64,000 bases of DNA. Source: Kalmusia sp. IMI 367209 (taxonomy: Eukaryota > Ascomycota > Dothideomycetes > Pleosporales > Didymosphaeriaceae). Shown here one piece after another: positions 11,606-23,066 of this stretch. Within the stretch, counting starts at the first letter, position 1. Every line of letters begins with the position of its first letter. Where the stretch lies: positions 434,001 through 498,000 of the forward strand of contig JAPEUQ010000006.1 in assembly GCA_027946365.1 (NCBI GenBank), read 5' to 3'. The position numbers were made by a program, and so were the translations under genes. The notes under the pieces are model-generated. The model saw only the letters and a list, made by a program, of their open reading frames with translations. It was not told the DNA's origin and did no database searches.

Positions 11606-13276
11606 TCACCACTGCGCCTTCCGCACAGTCATCGGCACCCCATCCCTCGGCTTTGCCTCAAACTTCATCTCCTGGAACGCCCGATCCCCAAACACCTCAT
11701 CCAACCGCGTCCACCCGACCCTCTGCTCCGTCGGCTTCAGCCCACTGCACTCAAAGTCAAACTCTCTCACCGTAAGTAGCAGCGTGACCTTCATCTCCTC
11801 CATGGCCATCGTCTGCCCGATGCACGCGCGCTGCCCGCGCTCAAACGGCCGCCACGCATTCCGCGGCACCTCATCGCGCGTGAACCTATCGGGATCGAAG
11901 GTCTTGGCATTGGGGAAGATGGTATCGCTGTAGTGCATTGCGTGTTGCACGCCGGTGACGAGCTGGCCGCGCGTGGACAGGCGCTGCGACTTGTAGGTTA
12001 GGAAGCCGGTGGCGTCTTCGCCGCGGGCGGAGTTGCCAATGGGGTACATGCGGAGGACTTCTTTGATGACGTTCGTGGTATAGGTCAGGTCGTTGAGCCG
12101 GTTTGGCTCTTTCTGGAGGAGGTCGTAGGTAGCTTCTATGCCTGGGGTGAAGACGGCGTCGTGTTCTGAACGGAGTTTGTGGAGGATTTCTGGATGGACG
12201 GAGAGGAGCATGTAGGCGAAGGATAGGGTGCCTGTTGTGGTTCCCGAACCTGCTAGAAGAAGAGTTCGAACTGTGTGCGAAGTTAGTGGTTAAGTTGGTA
12301 TGCGTGAATGTGAAGCTGTGTGATACGTACCCATCGTGACAGCCATATGCATGAACCTGGCATCGAGAGCGTCACCTTGCTCTTTGCGTGCTTCGAGCAG
12401 ACGCTCGCGCAGGATCAGATCCATAGTGCATAACCCACGCTTCTGACTAACATCGGTGTTCTCACGCTGAAGCTTCTCGTACCGGACTCGGATCATATCC
12501 TCCAATTGAGGCTCCAATTCTCGCTGGTACTGCGCCTGCCTCCTCTTCGCAAAAATCTTACCAATCGGATTCCATGAGTTCATAACATATACGTTCTCTG
12601 TACACACTTTATGGAAAGAAGCCAGCATCGGCATCTCCTTCGTCTGCGCCCCAAGCGACTCTTCAAAAACCGATCTTCCAATGGTATTTAGCACCAAATT
12701 CTGAAGCAAGCTTTCTAGCCGGAACACCTCGCCAGATGCGGCTTTCGCCTGCAATATTTCCCGGAACACCATGACTTCTTCGGCCATCATGCCAGCCATG
12801 TTCCGCTGGTGCGAAGCCGAGAACGCAGGCGCGAGCATATTGTGCGCCGCTTTCCACGCTGCACCGTCCGACGTCGCGATGTTGCCAACTCCGAGGACGG
12901 GGTCCATGGCACTCACGGCGGCAGCATGTTTGGGGTGGTTCCTCAGCACGGTGAATTGGTGCGCGAGATCTGGATCCGTGACAATCACTTGGCATGGGCC
13001 GAGGGGCCACAGGTCTAGATACCAGGCACCGGGCAAGTCGTACTTTTGCGAGATAGTCGTGATAGCGGCTTGGTAATGCGTGTTCTTTGGGAACAGAGCC
13101 AGTGTCTCTCCTAGTAATTTCAAGTGGCCCCATAGGAAGTCGTGCGGTGGTTTAGGAAGGTCTTTGTAAAAGCGTCTATGGAGGTATAGCTTGATGAAGA
13201 AGTAGGCGAGTAAGGAGATCAGGCCAGAGGAAATGACTGTGAGCCAGGACGGTAGTTGGGAAGCCATTTTGATCAT
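11606..13276 (-). CDS. Cytochrome P450 monooxygenase (microsomal)
   Basis: Two exons (13276-12331, 12270-11606) with a 60-bp GT-AG intron give 536 residues; ATG 13267 is an equally possible start three codons in. An N-terminal anchor (WLTVISSGLISLLAYFFIKLYL) is followed by a basic/proline hinge (DLPKPPHDFLWGH). The I-helix AGSGTTTG, the K-helix EVLR (Glu386), DPDRF and the heme loop FERGQRACIG with Cys465 are all present, so the enzyme should be active. The FERGxRxCIGQ form recalls CYP59-like P450s of fungal secondary metabolism, but I cannot assign a family. A CCCCACAC box lies 350 bp upstream (13630), like the motif of the neighbouring catabolic genes. Substrate unknown. Confidence 0.9.
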
Positions 13277-13787
13277 TACTCAAGGAGTGACAGTGAAGAA
13301 AAGGGCGAGTAAAGGGAAGGCAGAACAAAAGACGGTTGAAGATAATTATGGAATGGTCTGCGCCGCCGCCCGCATTGTGTAGAGGTTTCGCACAGCTGGA
13401 CGTATTTCGCGCTACGCTAGCATTTCCTTGGTAGGCCTAGTCGCCGTATAGCTAATTCATCCTTCCACACCACAGTGTGGGTAGTACGTGGCTAATGTGA
13501 GCATGGACTCGATTTTCACGCCATATGTTTACGACTGGGTTGCTAGCAGCTGGGAAATGTTTTTGGCGGTGCTCGCTCATTCTTACCTACACTCATAGTC
13601 GATCGCCTCATTGACCTGTCTGTTTGGGCCCCCACACTATCGCGTCCGCGATCTTGCTCAGCACGACTCCTCGAATCAGACACGACATGTTAGAGCTGAT
13701 GTAAACGCTAAGCTGGCGCTTCTATGGGGAAATTGGCACCTGGGATGACATTCCGTCTAGGCTATACAACGAATCGGAGCTCGACTG
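13277..13787. other. Intergenic, P450 promoter
   Basis: 511 bp between two minus-strand genes. It contains CCCCCACAC at 13629-13637, a near match to the cluster octamer. No gene is seen. Confidence 0.5.
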
Positions 13788-14890
13788 CTATGCTACCTCC
13801 TCATGCGGTATGCGCTCCTTGGCGGCGAGACGCATCTGTTCGTCGAGCAAACCCATCAGAACTTGATCTGTCCCCTCCTTCAGCCAGTCTGCATCGTGTG
13901 CCAGTGCGACGTGGAAATTGAATTCCTTCTCCAAAACTCTGATCCTTGAGATGGTGTCTTTGGCGGCATCCAGGTCGGCGTGGAGCGATACCTTACCGCT
14001 GCGGTGCGGCATACAAAACTGTGCGATTTCGTGGGTGCCGTCAAGTACCGCCCTGTCTGTGTGAGCATATATTGCAACGTCCCCAAAACACCTCTTGCAG
14101 GACTGAGGCAACGAAAAACGTACCTTGAGTGGCAGCAGTCGCTCCCCAAAAGAACCCACTGGCCGCTTTCCAGTCGTGCCGCTGCACACAGATTCCCTGA
14201 CATGTGGCCCGGCGCCTGGATCACCCAAAAGCTACCGTCGCCGAAAAAATCCTTAGCTCGTTCGAAGGGTCCGAATGGCACCCATGGGCCCGCGAGCTCT
14301 TCGCAACGTTCGGTCGCCCGCTCCGGATCGAAGAATCGGCCGTCCCATTGCGCATTCACGTCTGCCAGATGTCCAGGCGAACACCCATCTTTTGTACCTG
14401 GTCCGAAGTATGCTGTTGCATTGGGGAACTCGTCTCGAATGGGGCGGCAATGGTCCCAATGGGCATGGCTTCCAACGTCAGCTCTAAGGTTCGCCGACAA
14501 TGGGCCAGTAACCACACCTAAATAACACGGCCTCAATACGAGCAGACAAGACACCTCGCTCGCTCAGTTGCTGCCCAATACTTCTCCTCGGACCAGCAGG
14601 AGTGACATAATCCAGCATGAACTTGTTCACCCAGGGCGTGTAACGCGAACGATCCTAGAGCCAGTGAGCGTACTTCAGCTTACGAAATGCGAGGATATAC
14701 CTACTTCGTCTAGCCCGAGGTCCCACAAAATATGTGTGTCGCCATGCGAGATAGCGAATGCCCAGTTATACATCCTGAACTTCGCATTGCTGACGCCTGC
14801 ATGCAGCTTATCCGTATCTGCAATGAAGCTACCGCCATCGAGCAGTGAGAGTCCGACAAAGGCCTTCGTCTGCGGCAGAGGACTGGCCAT
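13788..14890 (-). CDS. Metallo-beta-lactamase-fold hydrolase (lactonase-like)
   Basis: Four exons (14890-14705, 14654-14518, 14468-14124, 14052-13788) give 310 residues; the introns are 50, 49 and 71 bp. The zinc-binding signature SHAHWDH is assembled exactly at the second splice junction (LF|SHAHWDH), which supports that acceptor. Further ligand candidates are the His of APGHMSGN and the Asp of LLGSDCCHSR. The fold resembles N-acyl-homoserine-lactonase/quorum-quenching MBL enzymes, which open lactone rings. In a cluster with a cycloisomerase-like protein it could hydrolyse an enol-lactone to an oxoacid; this is inference. It diverges from the esterase gene, with a CCCCACAT site between them. 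The start is ATG 14890 (MASPLPQTK). Confidence 0.85.
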
Positions 14891-15473
14891 CTCCGCTACA
14901 GGTGCTGCAGACACAATTGAGAGCTGCGGTGCGGCTCATGGCTCTAGGTATTAAAGACGGCGGAATACCTTAGGCAGCGGGCTCCACATGTTGCACTTTG
15001 CCTTTCAAGGTAAAGACTAGTTCGGATTGAAGAGGTAACTCATAACGCGCGTACCTCAGCCTCTCTGTATCGCATCCTGTTGATCCTTCGCACCCCTGGT
15101 TTGCATCCTCGGCCGAACTCATCATCACTGATCGATTTGCGACACCAGCGAAGGGTTTCTACGCCTCATGGCGGTACCAAGTACTGGGGGGTACGATTTG
15201 TGATTTCGCCATTTTCCCCCACATGCATCTCAAACGGTCCGCACGGACTTCGCGCCTTTGCCCCACCATTTATACTCCATAGCGGGGTAGCTCCTCGTTC
15301 CTAGGTACAAGCAATCTATCTTCATAGCGTTGTTTTTCTTTAATGATACATCTTCTGTCAGCCATCGAGGTCTGGAATTATCTGATTAGCGCAGTACTCT
15401 ACATCCCGTCTGTTCGAACAACCTGGTAGTCTTTGCCGCAAAAAGAAAATCTTCTGAGTATTTCGCTGTCAGT
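14891..15473. other. Divergent promoter, MBL hydrolase / carboxylesterase
   Basis: 583 bp. It contains CCCCACAT at 15217, GCCCCACC at 15260 and GCGGGGTAGCTCC near 15282; the last element recurs as GGGGTAGCTCC at about 25217 in the Fe-ADH/thiolase promoter. Confidence 0.6.
15217..15224 (+). promoter_or_regulatory. CCCCACAT cluster motif
   Basis: Exact octamer, extended to CCCCCACATGCAT, between the divergent MBL-hydrolase and esterase genes. Confidence 0.5.
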
Positions 15474-17301
15474 ATGACAACCACTTTCAAGCACCAGGAC
15501 CTGGGCGACGTCAAAGGCAATGCTAAAGATGGCGTTGTTCAATTCTTGGGGCTCAAATATGCGTCGTTGGAAGATCGCTTCGCATCCCCGTCGCTGGTAA
15601 CGGAATACGGCTCAGGGGTGATCGACGCCTCCAAATACGGGTACATCATGTGAACACAAATTGCAGAGCTGTGCTAATACGTTGTAGTCCTCCTCCAGTC
15701 TCACCTATAGGCGCTATAAACAATGAATTCGGGTTCATTCAAAAGTCATTACCACTTCCGCCAGATGTTCCGATCCATTCAGACCTCGAAGGTCTGAACC
15801 TCAACATAGTTGTTCCTGCGGGCAAGGCTAGTAGCATCGATACGAGCGCTAGACTTCCTGTCTACGTTTTTGTTCATGGTGGCGGTTTTGCCGTTGGCTC
15901 GAACTGGTACCCCCACTACGATCCTACAGCACTTGTCAAGCTTTCCATCGAGAAAGGAAAACCTATCATCGGCATCACGATCAAGTCAGTATCGTGAGTA
16001 CAGATTTTTTTATATACTGCTAATATCGTGCAGCTACCGTTTAGGTGTGACGGGTTTCTTGACGTCCAAAGAGCTGCGGAACGCAGGCTACAAGGCAAAT
16101 AATGGCTTCCATGATCAACATACTGCCCTTAAATGGGTGAAAAAGTTCATCGGTGGTTTCGGTGGTGACCCAGAAGAGATCACTACCGTGGGCGAAAGCG
16201 CAGGTGGCCGTACGTACTCCACTGAGCCTTAGATGACAGATGCTTACGGGACTAGTGGCTGTTACTACAATGCTACTCTCCAAAGAGCCACTCATGAAGC
16301 GATGCTTGAGCACGGGAGGCGCGGTGCTATTGTTCAAGCCACTACCTGAGGCAGTGACTGAAGATGCATATCAAAAAGTCATCAAAGCCTTTGGGCTAGC
16401 AGAAAAGTCTCCAGAGGAGCGAATAAAGGCGCTCCTCACCATTTCCGTGGATGACTTATGGCTGAAGGTTCCACCCGGAACACCGCTGATTCCTGCTATC
16501 GACAATGACATCATTCCCGGTGTCCCAACTTTCCCTATCGTCTCATCCTTATCAGACGACCCGCAATTCCCGATTCCCGGTCGGAAATGGTGTGCGGGCC
16601 TGATGATAGGCGAATCCAAACTCGATGTAGGTTTCCACCGAACCATGCCCGTTGTATACTAATAAACATGATAGGGAAACATCCTTCTGTACTTGGGCCT
16701 CAATGGTAGACTCCCAAACATTGCACCGAAATTTGTAGAGTCAGTGAACAAGACCTTGGCAGCACATCCCGACGCAGCTTCGACTCTCCTCTCATCCTAC
16801 AACATCACTTCCTCAACTAACGACGACGAAGCACTCATCTCTATCCTTCGCTTCGCTACTGAAATCAGCTTCTATGCGCCCGCTCTCGCCTTCGCGAAGG
16901 GCTGGCCAAAGACAAAAGAGAATAAATATTTCCTTTACCACTTCAACGAGGGCATCCCATGGGAAGGTAAATTCCAAGGCGAAGCAGGTCATATTCTTGA
17001 TGTAGCATTCTTGTTCCAGAACTACAACGAGTTCTTGACCGAGGAGCAGAAGAAGGTCGCGCGCGCATATGGCGAGGACTTCATCGAGTTTGTCAACGGG
17101 AACGATCCGTGGCCGCCTGTCGAGGGCGATCAATTCGGTGCCAGAGTCTATGGGCCAAGCAACGACGGCATCACAACGAAGTATGTCGCATCGGGAAACC
17201 CCGCGGAGGTTGGGCGGGACGACCGCGTGCTCAAGCTCGGAGAGCAGCTCGGCTTCGACACGGTGATGGACGTCTTTCAGAACTTCTTGCAAGGCCAATA
17301 G
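15474..17301 (+). CDS. Type-B carboxylesterase/lipase family protein
   Basis: Five exons (15474-15640, 15688-15984, 16034-16209, 16256-16626, 16675-17301), with introns of 46-49 bp, join to 545 residues. The oxyanion-hole motif HGGGF is near His119, the nucleophile elbow GESAGG (Ser210) ends exon 3, and the acid/base His is in EAGHILDVAFLFQNY (His443). There is no signal peptide, so this is a cytosolic esterase rather than a secreted lipase. Type-B esterases cleave carboxylic esters; in this cluster it could release an aromatic or acyl moiety from an ester substrate. Cholinesterase/para-nitrobenzyl-esterase relatives are the nearest fold. Transcribed divergently from the MBL hydrolase. Confidence 0.88.
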
Positions 17302-17400
17302 TCGGGCTAGCGATCTCGAAACCCCAATGTGGGATACCGATTGCCGATTTTTCTTTCTCTGTAGTCTAGTCTTCTGCGAGCAAGTGGGCGAAGTGGGCGT

Positions 17401-17434
17401 GTTCCCCGCGTTCCGCATGTGGGGTGCGGGGAAC
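17401..17434. promoter_or_regulatory. Inverted repeat flanking a CCCCACAT motif, SDR promoter
   Basis: Nine-bp arms GTTCCCCGC (17401-17409) and GCGGGGAAC (17426-17434) enclose ATGTGGGG (17417-17424), the cluster octamer in reverse. It ends 83 bp before the SDR start. Confidence 0.5.
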
Positions 17435-17516
17435 ATAAACAAACGTGTGAAGCTATCCAGTCTGCAACAAAATAGTTGTGATCCTTGCAAACCTTGAGAC
17501 GTTACATTTGTGCGAC

Positions 17517-18591
17517 ATGGTTCACGTTCAGTTCAATCCAGAGCTGCTTAGCACCCTCAAGGATAAGGTTGTAGTGCTTACAGGAGGCGCAACAGGGATC
17601 GGTAAATCTGCAGTGACGCAGTTCGCTGGTGAACCTATCTGTCCCTTGATAGCGTAGAACAGTACTGATTTCATGTTAGAAGCGGGGTCTAAGGTCGTCT
17701 TCGGCGACGTCAATGAAGCGCCTGCACGCGAGCTGGAAGCTGGCCTTGGTCCAGCCGTCCGCTTTCAATACTGCGACACTTCGTCCTACACTTCTCAACT
17801 TGATCTGTTCGCACTAGCAGAACAAATATATGGCCGAGTTGACGTTGTCGTCGCCAATGCTGGCGTGGCGATCCACAAAGATATCTTCGAGGCGGGCTCT
17901 GACATATCCGTTGAGCCCAGCATGAGAGAGGTCGATATCAATCTTAAAGGCCCCATATTTACAGCAAGAATCGGAATGCATCATCTGAGGAAGAACGGGA
18001 GTAGGAACGGGAAGGGAGGCGGCGATCTTGTGCTCGTCAGTTCCATCGCTGGGTTTAAGGAGAGCGGAGGACTGGCAACTTACACGGCGAGTAAGCATGG
18101 GGTTCTGGGTCTCATGAGGGGATTGCATACTACTGTTGTTCTGGAAGGAATCAGAATCAACGTTATTTGCCCTTGGATGACGAGTATGTCTCATACCTCT
18201 TATCCTGTCTTGTAGTGATACTAACGAAGGGATAGAAACAAAGCTTGTCAAGGGAATTGAAGCTGGCTGGAGGAAACTTGGTCTTCCAGAGAATGAAGCC
18301 GAAGATGTTGCAAGGAGTATTGTCCTATGTGCTTCTGCTAATCGAAGCGAAGACGGCGAAGTCCATCCGGGAGCGAAGATGCCTTTTGCGGGTAAGATAC
18401 TTTGGATCGCAGGCGGCGAAGCGTATGAGATAGAAGACGCGATCCAAGATCTCGAACCGCAATGGCTAGGCGAAGAGAACAGCAAAGTGCTTGCTAAAGG
18501 GCAGGAGTTTCTAGCCAGCCAGGGCACCAGCTGGGACGCGGACAAGCTCTCACAAAAGCCCCATGATGCAAAGCCATTACATAGAGAATAA
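17517..18591 (+). CDS. Short-chain dehydrogenase/reductase
   Basis: Three exons (17517-17628, 17680-18183, 18236-18591) give 323 residues; the 51- and 52-bp introns are GT-AG, the second with a CTAAC branch site. A classical SDR: cofactor loop TGGATGIG (about 22-29), Asp after beta-2 (VVFGDVNE), which favours NAD(H), NAG (VVANAGVA), Ser in LVSSIAG and the catalytic YTASK (Tyr172, Lys176). The PWMTKT loop ends exon 2. The exact alcohol or ketone substrate cannot be read from sequence. It lies tail-to-tail with the epimerase-like gene (41-bp gap) and has the cluster octamer inside an inverted repeat in its promoter. Confidence 0.9.
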
Positions 18592-18632
18592 CCTTTGTTC
18601 TTCGATATTAGAATAGAAGTTAATAGAGCTAC

Positions 18633-19669
18633 CTAATTGCTTCCTCCCTCAACAGCATCCAACGTCAAATACGCCGGCGCAGGCTTATCCTCACTTATGT
18701 CTCCCCACGCACTCCAATGCTTCCCCACCAGCTTCTCCCCTTCAACCTCATCCGCAATCGCAATCGCCATATCCGCCACACTAATCCCCGTCAACCTCCC
18801 CTCGAAAATACTTCCCCCCTGCTCCTCTCCAACCAACACCATATCATCAACACTAATCTCATACTTCCCGGTCCTCACCCCAGGCCTATACAGCGCAGAT
18901 GGCGACACAAAAGACCACCTAAACGACGTATTCCCATCGAAAAACATATACGCCGTCCTCCCCGCCTTAATAAAGTCCGTCGCGCGGTCCTTCACCCGAA
19001 TCCCAGCCTCGTACGCCGCAATGGCCTTCTCGTCCTCGGGCGTCGCGCGACCCTCGCGCTCAGCGATGCGCGCATTGCGGTAGGCACGCAGCGCCGTGCC
19101 CATAATGCCTAGCCGCTCCTCCATGTACGCAATGTGCGCCTCTGACGTGGCGATCGCGCGGCGGTACGCCATGAAAAAGTCGGGGTGGTCGACGCAGCAC
19201 TCGGGCGTGCCGGGGATGTGTAGCGAGCCTGCGCCGCCGACGAAGAGGAAGTATTTTACTGGGGAGAGCTTGACGGCTAGAATTATCTTGCGGACGGTTT
19301 CGAGGAAGGGCACTGGTCAGTCCCACTTAGCCATTTGATTCTATCCATTCACTTCGAGTTTCTATGTTCGGGTAGATAGGGGGTTTTTGGGCACGCACTG
19401 TAGAGTAAGGCATCTGCGCCTGCGGTATGCGGTCCGTATTCTGAGACTAGGACGTCGATGTCTGAAAAGTGTGCTGCGAGCGAGGAAATGGAGACAGAGT
19501 CGATGTCGAGGGCGCGGGGGGTGTAGCGCTCGTGTGATCCTAGCTTCTGGGGGTTGCGCGAGAGTCCGATCACGGTGTGCCCGCGGTTGAGCAGTTCAAC
19601 GCAGAGGTAGGAGCCTCCAAAGCCTGCGGGGCCGATCACGCCGACTCTGAGGGGATTAGGCGTTGGCAT
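18633..19669 (-). CDS. NAD(P)-binding epimerase/atypical SDR-like protein
   Basis: Two exons (19669-19399, 19312-18633), 86-bp intron, 316 residues. The N-terminal Rossmann fingerprint is VGVIGPAGFGGSYLCVELLNRGHTVIGLSRNP, resembling NmrA-like/NAD-dependent epimerase folds (bacterial YwnB-type), and the family motif FLFVGGAGSLHIPG follows the splice junction. There is no classical YxxxK, so catalysis is uncertain; it may be a reductase or an NAD(P) sensor. The middle (about residues 150-210) is a charged insertion (EREGRATPEDEKAIAAYEAGIRVKDR...) longer than in typical family members. It shares a divergent promoter, with an ATGTGGGG site, with the HIBADH-like gene. Confidence 0.8.
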
Positions 19670-20142
19670 AGTGGTGGAGGTTGAGCTGGTGGTCTGTGAG
19701 CCTTGTGTCGAGTATTTGTTACGTTGTGCTCCTCGGCCTCGTACGTTGAGGTCAAGTATACTATAATAGTATCGAGTTCTGACTGATATGTATAAATAGA
19801 GTTTGTTGCGCGAACAAGCTTTGCGTGTCCAATTGCGGCCTCGACTCATATGACCTCTGCAGCTAGCAACTAGAAGCGAGGTCCTGGTGCATCAGAAGTG
19901 GGACATCATTTCGCGACGTCTGTATCTACTGCCCATTTGGTGTTTAGGACGCATATTGCACGTTTGGGGTACAACATGGAGAATGAGGGGAACAATGTGG
20001 GGCAAAGGGTCGATCATGCAGGGTCTAGCTTGCTACCTTGCCATATGGTTGCTGAGACCATATCGTAAATACATCGTGTATGAAAACAAAAATCGAAACC
20101 TGAAGACTCAATTCGACTCTTGCGGCAGTCGTCATCTGCATA
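19670..20142. other. Divergent promoter, epimerase-like / HIBADH-like genes
   Basis: 473 bp, containing ATGTGGGG at 19995-20002 within a G-rich patch (19962-20010). No gene is seen. Confidence 0.55.
19995..20002 (-). promoter_or_regulatory. CCCCACAT cluster motif (reverse)
   Basis: Exact complement ATGTGGGG, 141 bp before the HIBADH-like start and 326 bp before the epimerase-like start. Confidence 0.5.
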
Positions 20143-21248
20143 ATGGCAGAGAATTATGCTTTCATTGGTACGTCCTCCGATCCTGACATGTACTAACTGA
20201 CACTCCCAAGGGCTCGGCGCAATGGGGTACGCCATGGCCTCCAACATACGGCAGAAGATGCAATCTTCAGCGACCCTATACATAAACGATATAAACGCCT
20301 CAGCTTGCAAGCGATTCAAAGAAGAATACGGCAGCCATGGGCCTATAGAGATCGTCAGCACAGCACGGGAAGCAGCCGACAATGCAAAAGTAGTCATATC
20401 AATTGTACCCGGCGCCAATGATGTGAAAAAGGTCTATCTAGACGGGACATATGGGGTAATTTCAGCAACGAAAGATGAAGAAAGAGTATTATGCGAGTGC
20501 AGTACCATCGACGTGAAAAGTACACGCGAGGTCGGCTCAGCACTGAAAGAAAGAGGATTAGGAACTTACGTAGATACACCCGTCTCCGTAAGTCTACCCC
20601 CTTTACATTGCGACCGCTGCTTGCTGACAATGTGCCCAGGGCGGTGTCCCAGCAGCTGAGAGGGGAGACCTAAGCATGCTCATCGGACACCCCACACCCT
20701 CCGACAGCAACCCGATATCCAAGCGCCTCGAAACTGCCCTGGCGATGATGGGCTCGCCTCAAAAGTTTTTCTGGCTCTCGTCTCTCGGCGCAGGCCTCAC
20801 GGCTAAGATCTCGAATAATTATCTTTCTGGGACTATATTGCTCGCTACTGCTGAAGCGGTCGCCATTGGTGTGGCTCAGGGTCTGGATCCAAAAGAGCTC
20901 TACTCTGTCATCCGTGCTTCTACCGGTCAGTCCTGGATGTGCGATCATGTCATGCCTATACCGAACGTAACGGATATTTGGGTGCCGAGTAACAGCGGGT
21001 ATAAGCCGGGGTTTAAGACTCAAATGATGCTCAAGGATTTGGGGCTAGGAATCGAGAGCGCGAAGCAGGTGGGTATCAGCCCGGTGATGGCAGAAGCAGC
21101 TTTGGATGTATGGGAAAGTGCAAGTAAAGATGAGAAGTGCTTTGACAGAGATGGGAGCAGTGTGTACTTGCATATTGGGGGCAAGCTGCCAAAGGGGTAT
21201 GAGGATAAAGGGAAGAAGAACGATGATGGGTCGTGGGACTTTGCTTAG
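20143..21248 (+). CDS. 3-hydroxyisobutyrate-dehydrogenase-like (beta-hydroxyacid dehydrogenase)
   Basis: Three exons (20143-20167, 20211-20587, 20640-21248), with a 25-nt first exon and introns of 43 and 52 bp, give 336 residues. All four beta-HAD signatures are visible: the NAD(P) fold FIGLGAMGYAMA, the substrate loop DTPVSGGVPAAERGDLSM, the catalytic region GAGLTAKISNNYL with Lys190, and the helical C-terminal domain. Enzymes of this family oxidise 3-hydroxyacids such as 3-hydroxyisobutyrate, or reduce tartronate-type semialdehydes. No mitochondrial presequence is evident. In the cluster it may interconvert a hydroxy/oxo-acid intermediate; the true substrate is unknown. Confidence 0.88.
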
Positions 21249-21367
21249 AACAGTACAGACCGGATTGAATATTTTGTGTAAATAGTTCTATGCAGACCAA
21301 CCTAGCGCCAAATGCTACGCTCAAAGTCCAATGCTAAAGTAATTCAGAACAGTAATATAAACAGTGT

Positions 21368-23066
21368 TCATATCTCCATCTCCTTCAAGTCATCGGCGAC
21401 CTTGAAAGGTGCCTCGGTCTTCGCCTTGACCTCCTCGACAGTGACACCCTTTGCAACTTCCTTCAGCGTCAGGCCATCCAGTGGGTGGCAATCAAATACG
21501 GCGAGATCGGTAATAATAGTCGATACGCACTTCTGGCCGGTGAGAGGGAAAGTGCATTGCTTGAGGATCTTGGGGTTGCCCTTCTTGTCGGTGTGTTCCA
21601 TAGTGATGACGACTTTGGTTTTCGAGGGGTTTGCAACGAGATCCATGGCGCCACCAATACCCTTGACCTTGCCGGGAAGCATGAAGTTGGCGAGATCTAT
21701 CTTACATTAGCAGATGCTTCGCGAGATGTGTAGAAGATGAATCTTACCTCCATAGGTGTTGACCTGCATTGCGCCAAGCATAGCAACGTCAATCCTGCCT
21801 GACCTGATCATGCCGAAAGATTCGTGGCTACCGAATGTCGCCGCGCCCTTGATCAAAGTCACAGTCTCCTTCCCAGCGTTGATGAGATCTGGATCCTCCT
21901 CTCCGGGCTTAGGGTATCCACCCATTCCGAGGATGCCATTCTCGGATTCCAGGATAATCTCGACACCCTTGGGAAGGAAAGCCGGAGCAGCCAGTGGCAT
22001 GCCGATTCCAAGATTAACGTACATGCCATCCTTAAGTTCCTGCGCTGCGCGCTTGATGATGCGCTCGCGTTTTTGTGAAGCCTCTGAGGAACCTACTACA
22101 CGTTAGCGATCGGTGTAGGTAAAATTGTCACAGATAGCTTACCTTCCAGGATAGCTCGCTTTTGCTCCTCAGGGTCCTTGTAGTACACCAACCGCTCGAT
22201 CTTCTTCTCTTCTGTACTCTTGATAACCCTCTTTACGTAAACACCTTGTAGATGGATATCTTCCGGCGCAATAACTCCATCTTCGACAATCTCGTCCGCT
22301 TCTGCAATCGTCATCCTTGCGTTCTTGCCCATCGCCTCGTTGAAGTTGTTCTGCGCTTTGCGGAATGTGCAATTTCCGAGGCGGTCCGCCTTTGCGACTT
22401 TTACGAAAGCATAGTCGCCGAAGATGGCCTCTTCCATTACGTAGGCCTTGCCATTGAATTCGCGGGTTTCTTTAGGAGGCGCCATTTTGGCGATCGTGCC
22501 ATCGGTATTGTATTGGACGGGCAGTTCGCCGGTTTGTACTGCGCGGCTCCATCAGTATCTACGTCTCGACTCATTCGAGATTAGAGAGTCTATAACGACA
22601 TACCTATCGTCCCATAAGCCGCAGGCGTGTAGAAAGCGGGCACACCAGCTGCGCCCGCTGCACACTTCTCCGCGATTGTCCCTTGAGGCGTCAATTCCAG
22701 CGCCAACTCGCCCTTCAGATACATTTGTTCGAATGTCTTATTATCCCCAATGTAACTCGCGATCATCTTCCCAATCTGTTTAGTATCCAACCACTGACCG
22801 AGTCCCACGCCGGGCATCCCCGCATTGTTGCTCACGACGGTGAAATTCTTGAGGTCTGAGCGGTCGCGCACCGCGTTAATGAGTGTGTTTGGTACACCTG
22901 AGAAACCGAATCCGCCTACTAGAACGGTTGTGTCCGATTTCATGTCTTTTAAGGCTTCTTGCGCTGAGGGATATATTTTGTTGATCGCAGCACGGGTCGC
23001 AGTGCTCGAGAAGAAGCGGATGGCAGGCCCGCTACGGCGAGCCGCAAAAAGAAATGTTCGTTGCAT
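21368..23066 (-). CDS. 3-oxoacid CoA-transferase (SCOT / 3-oxoadipate CoA-transferase)
   Basis: Four exons (23066-22604, 22538-22143, 22092-21748, 21696-21368) give 510 residues, the usual length of fused alpha-beta SCOT. A mitochondrial presequence is apparent ([21 protein letters not shown]). The alpha part has the CoA-transferase 1 motif [16 protein letters not shown]; the beta part has [14 protein letters not shown] and [11 protein letters not shown], with Glu337 the expected thioester-forming residue. The family moves CoA from succinyl-CoA to acetoacetate or, in beta-ketoadipate pathways, to 3-oxoadipate. The adjacent Fe-ADH and thiolase favour 3-oxoadipate as acceptor, but acetoacetate is possible. 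The promoter has CCCCACAC (23309) and two ATGTGGG half-sites (23261, 23269). Confidence 0.92.
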
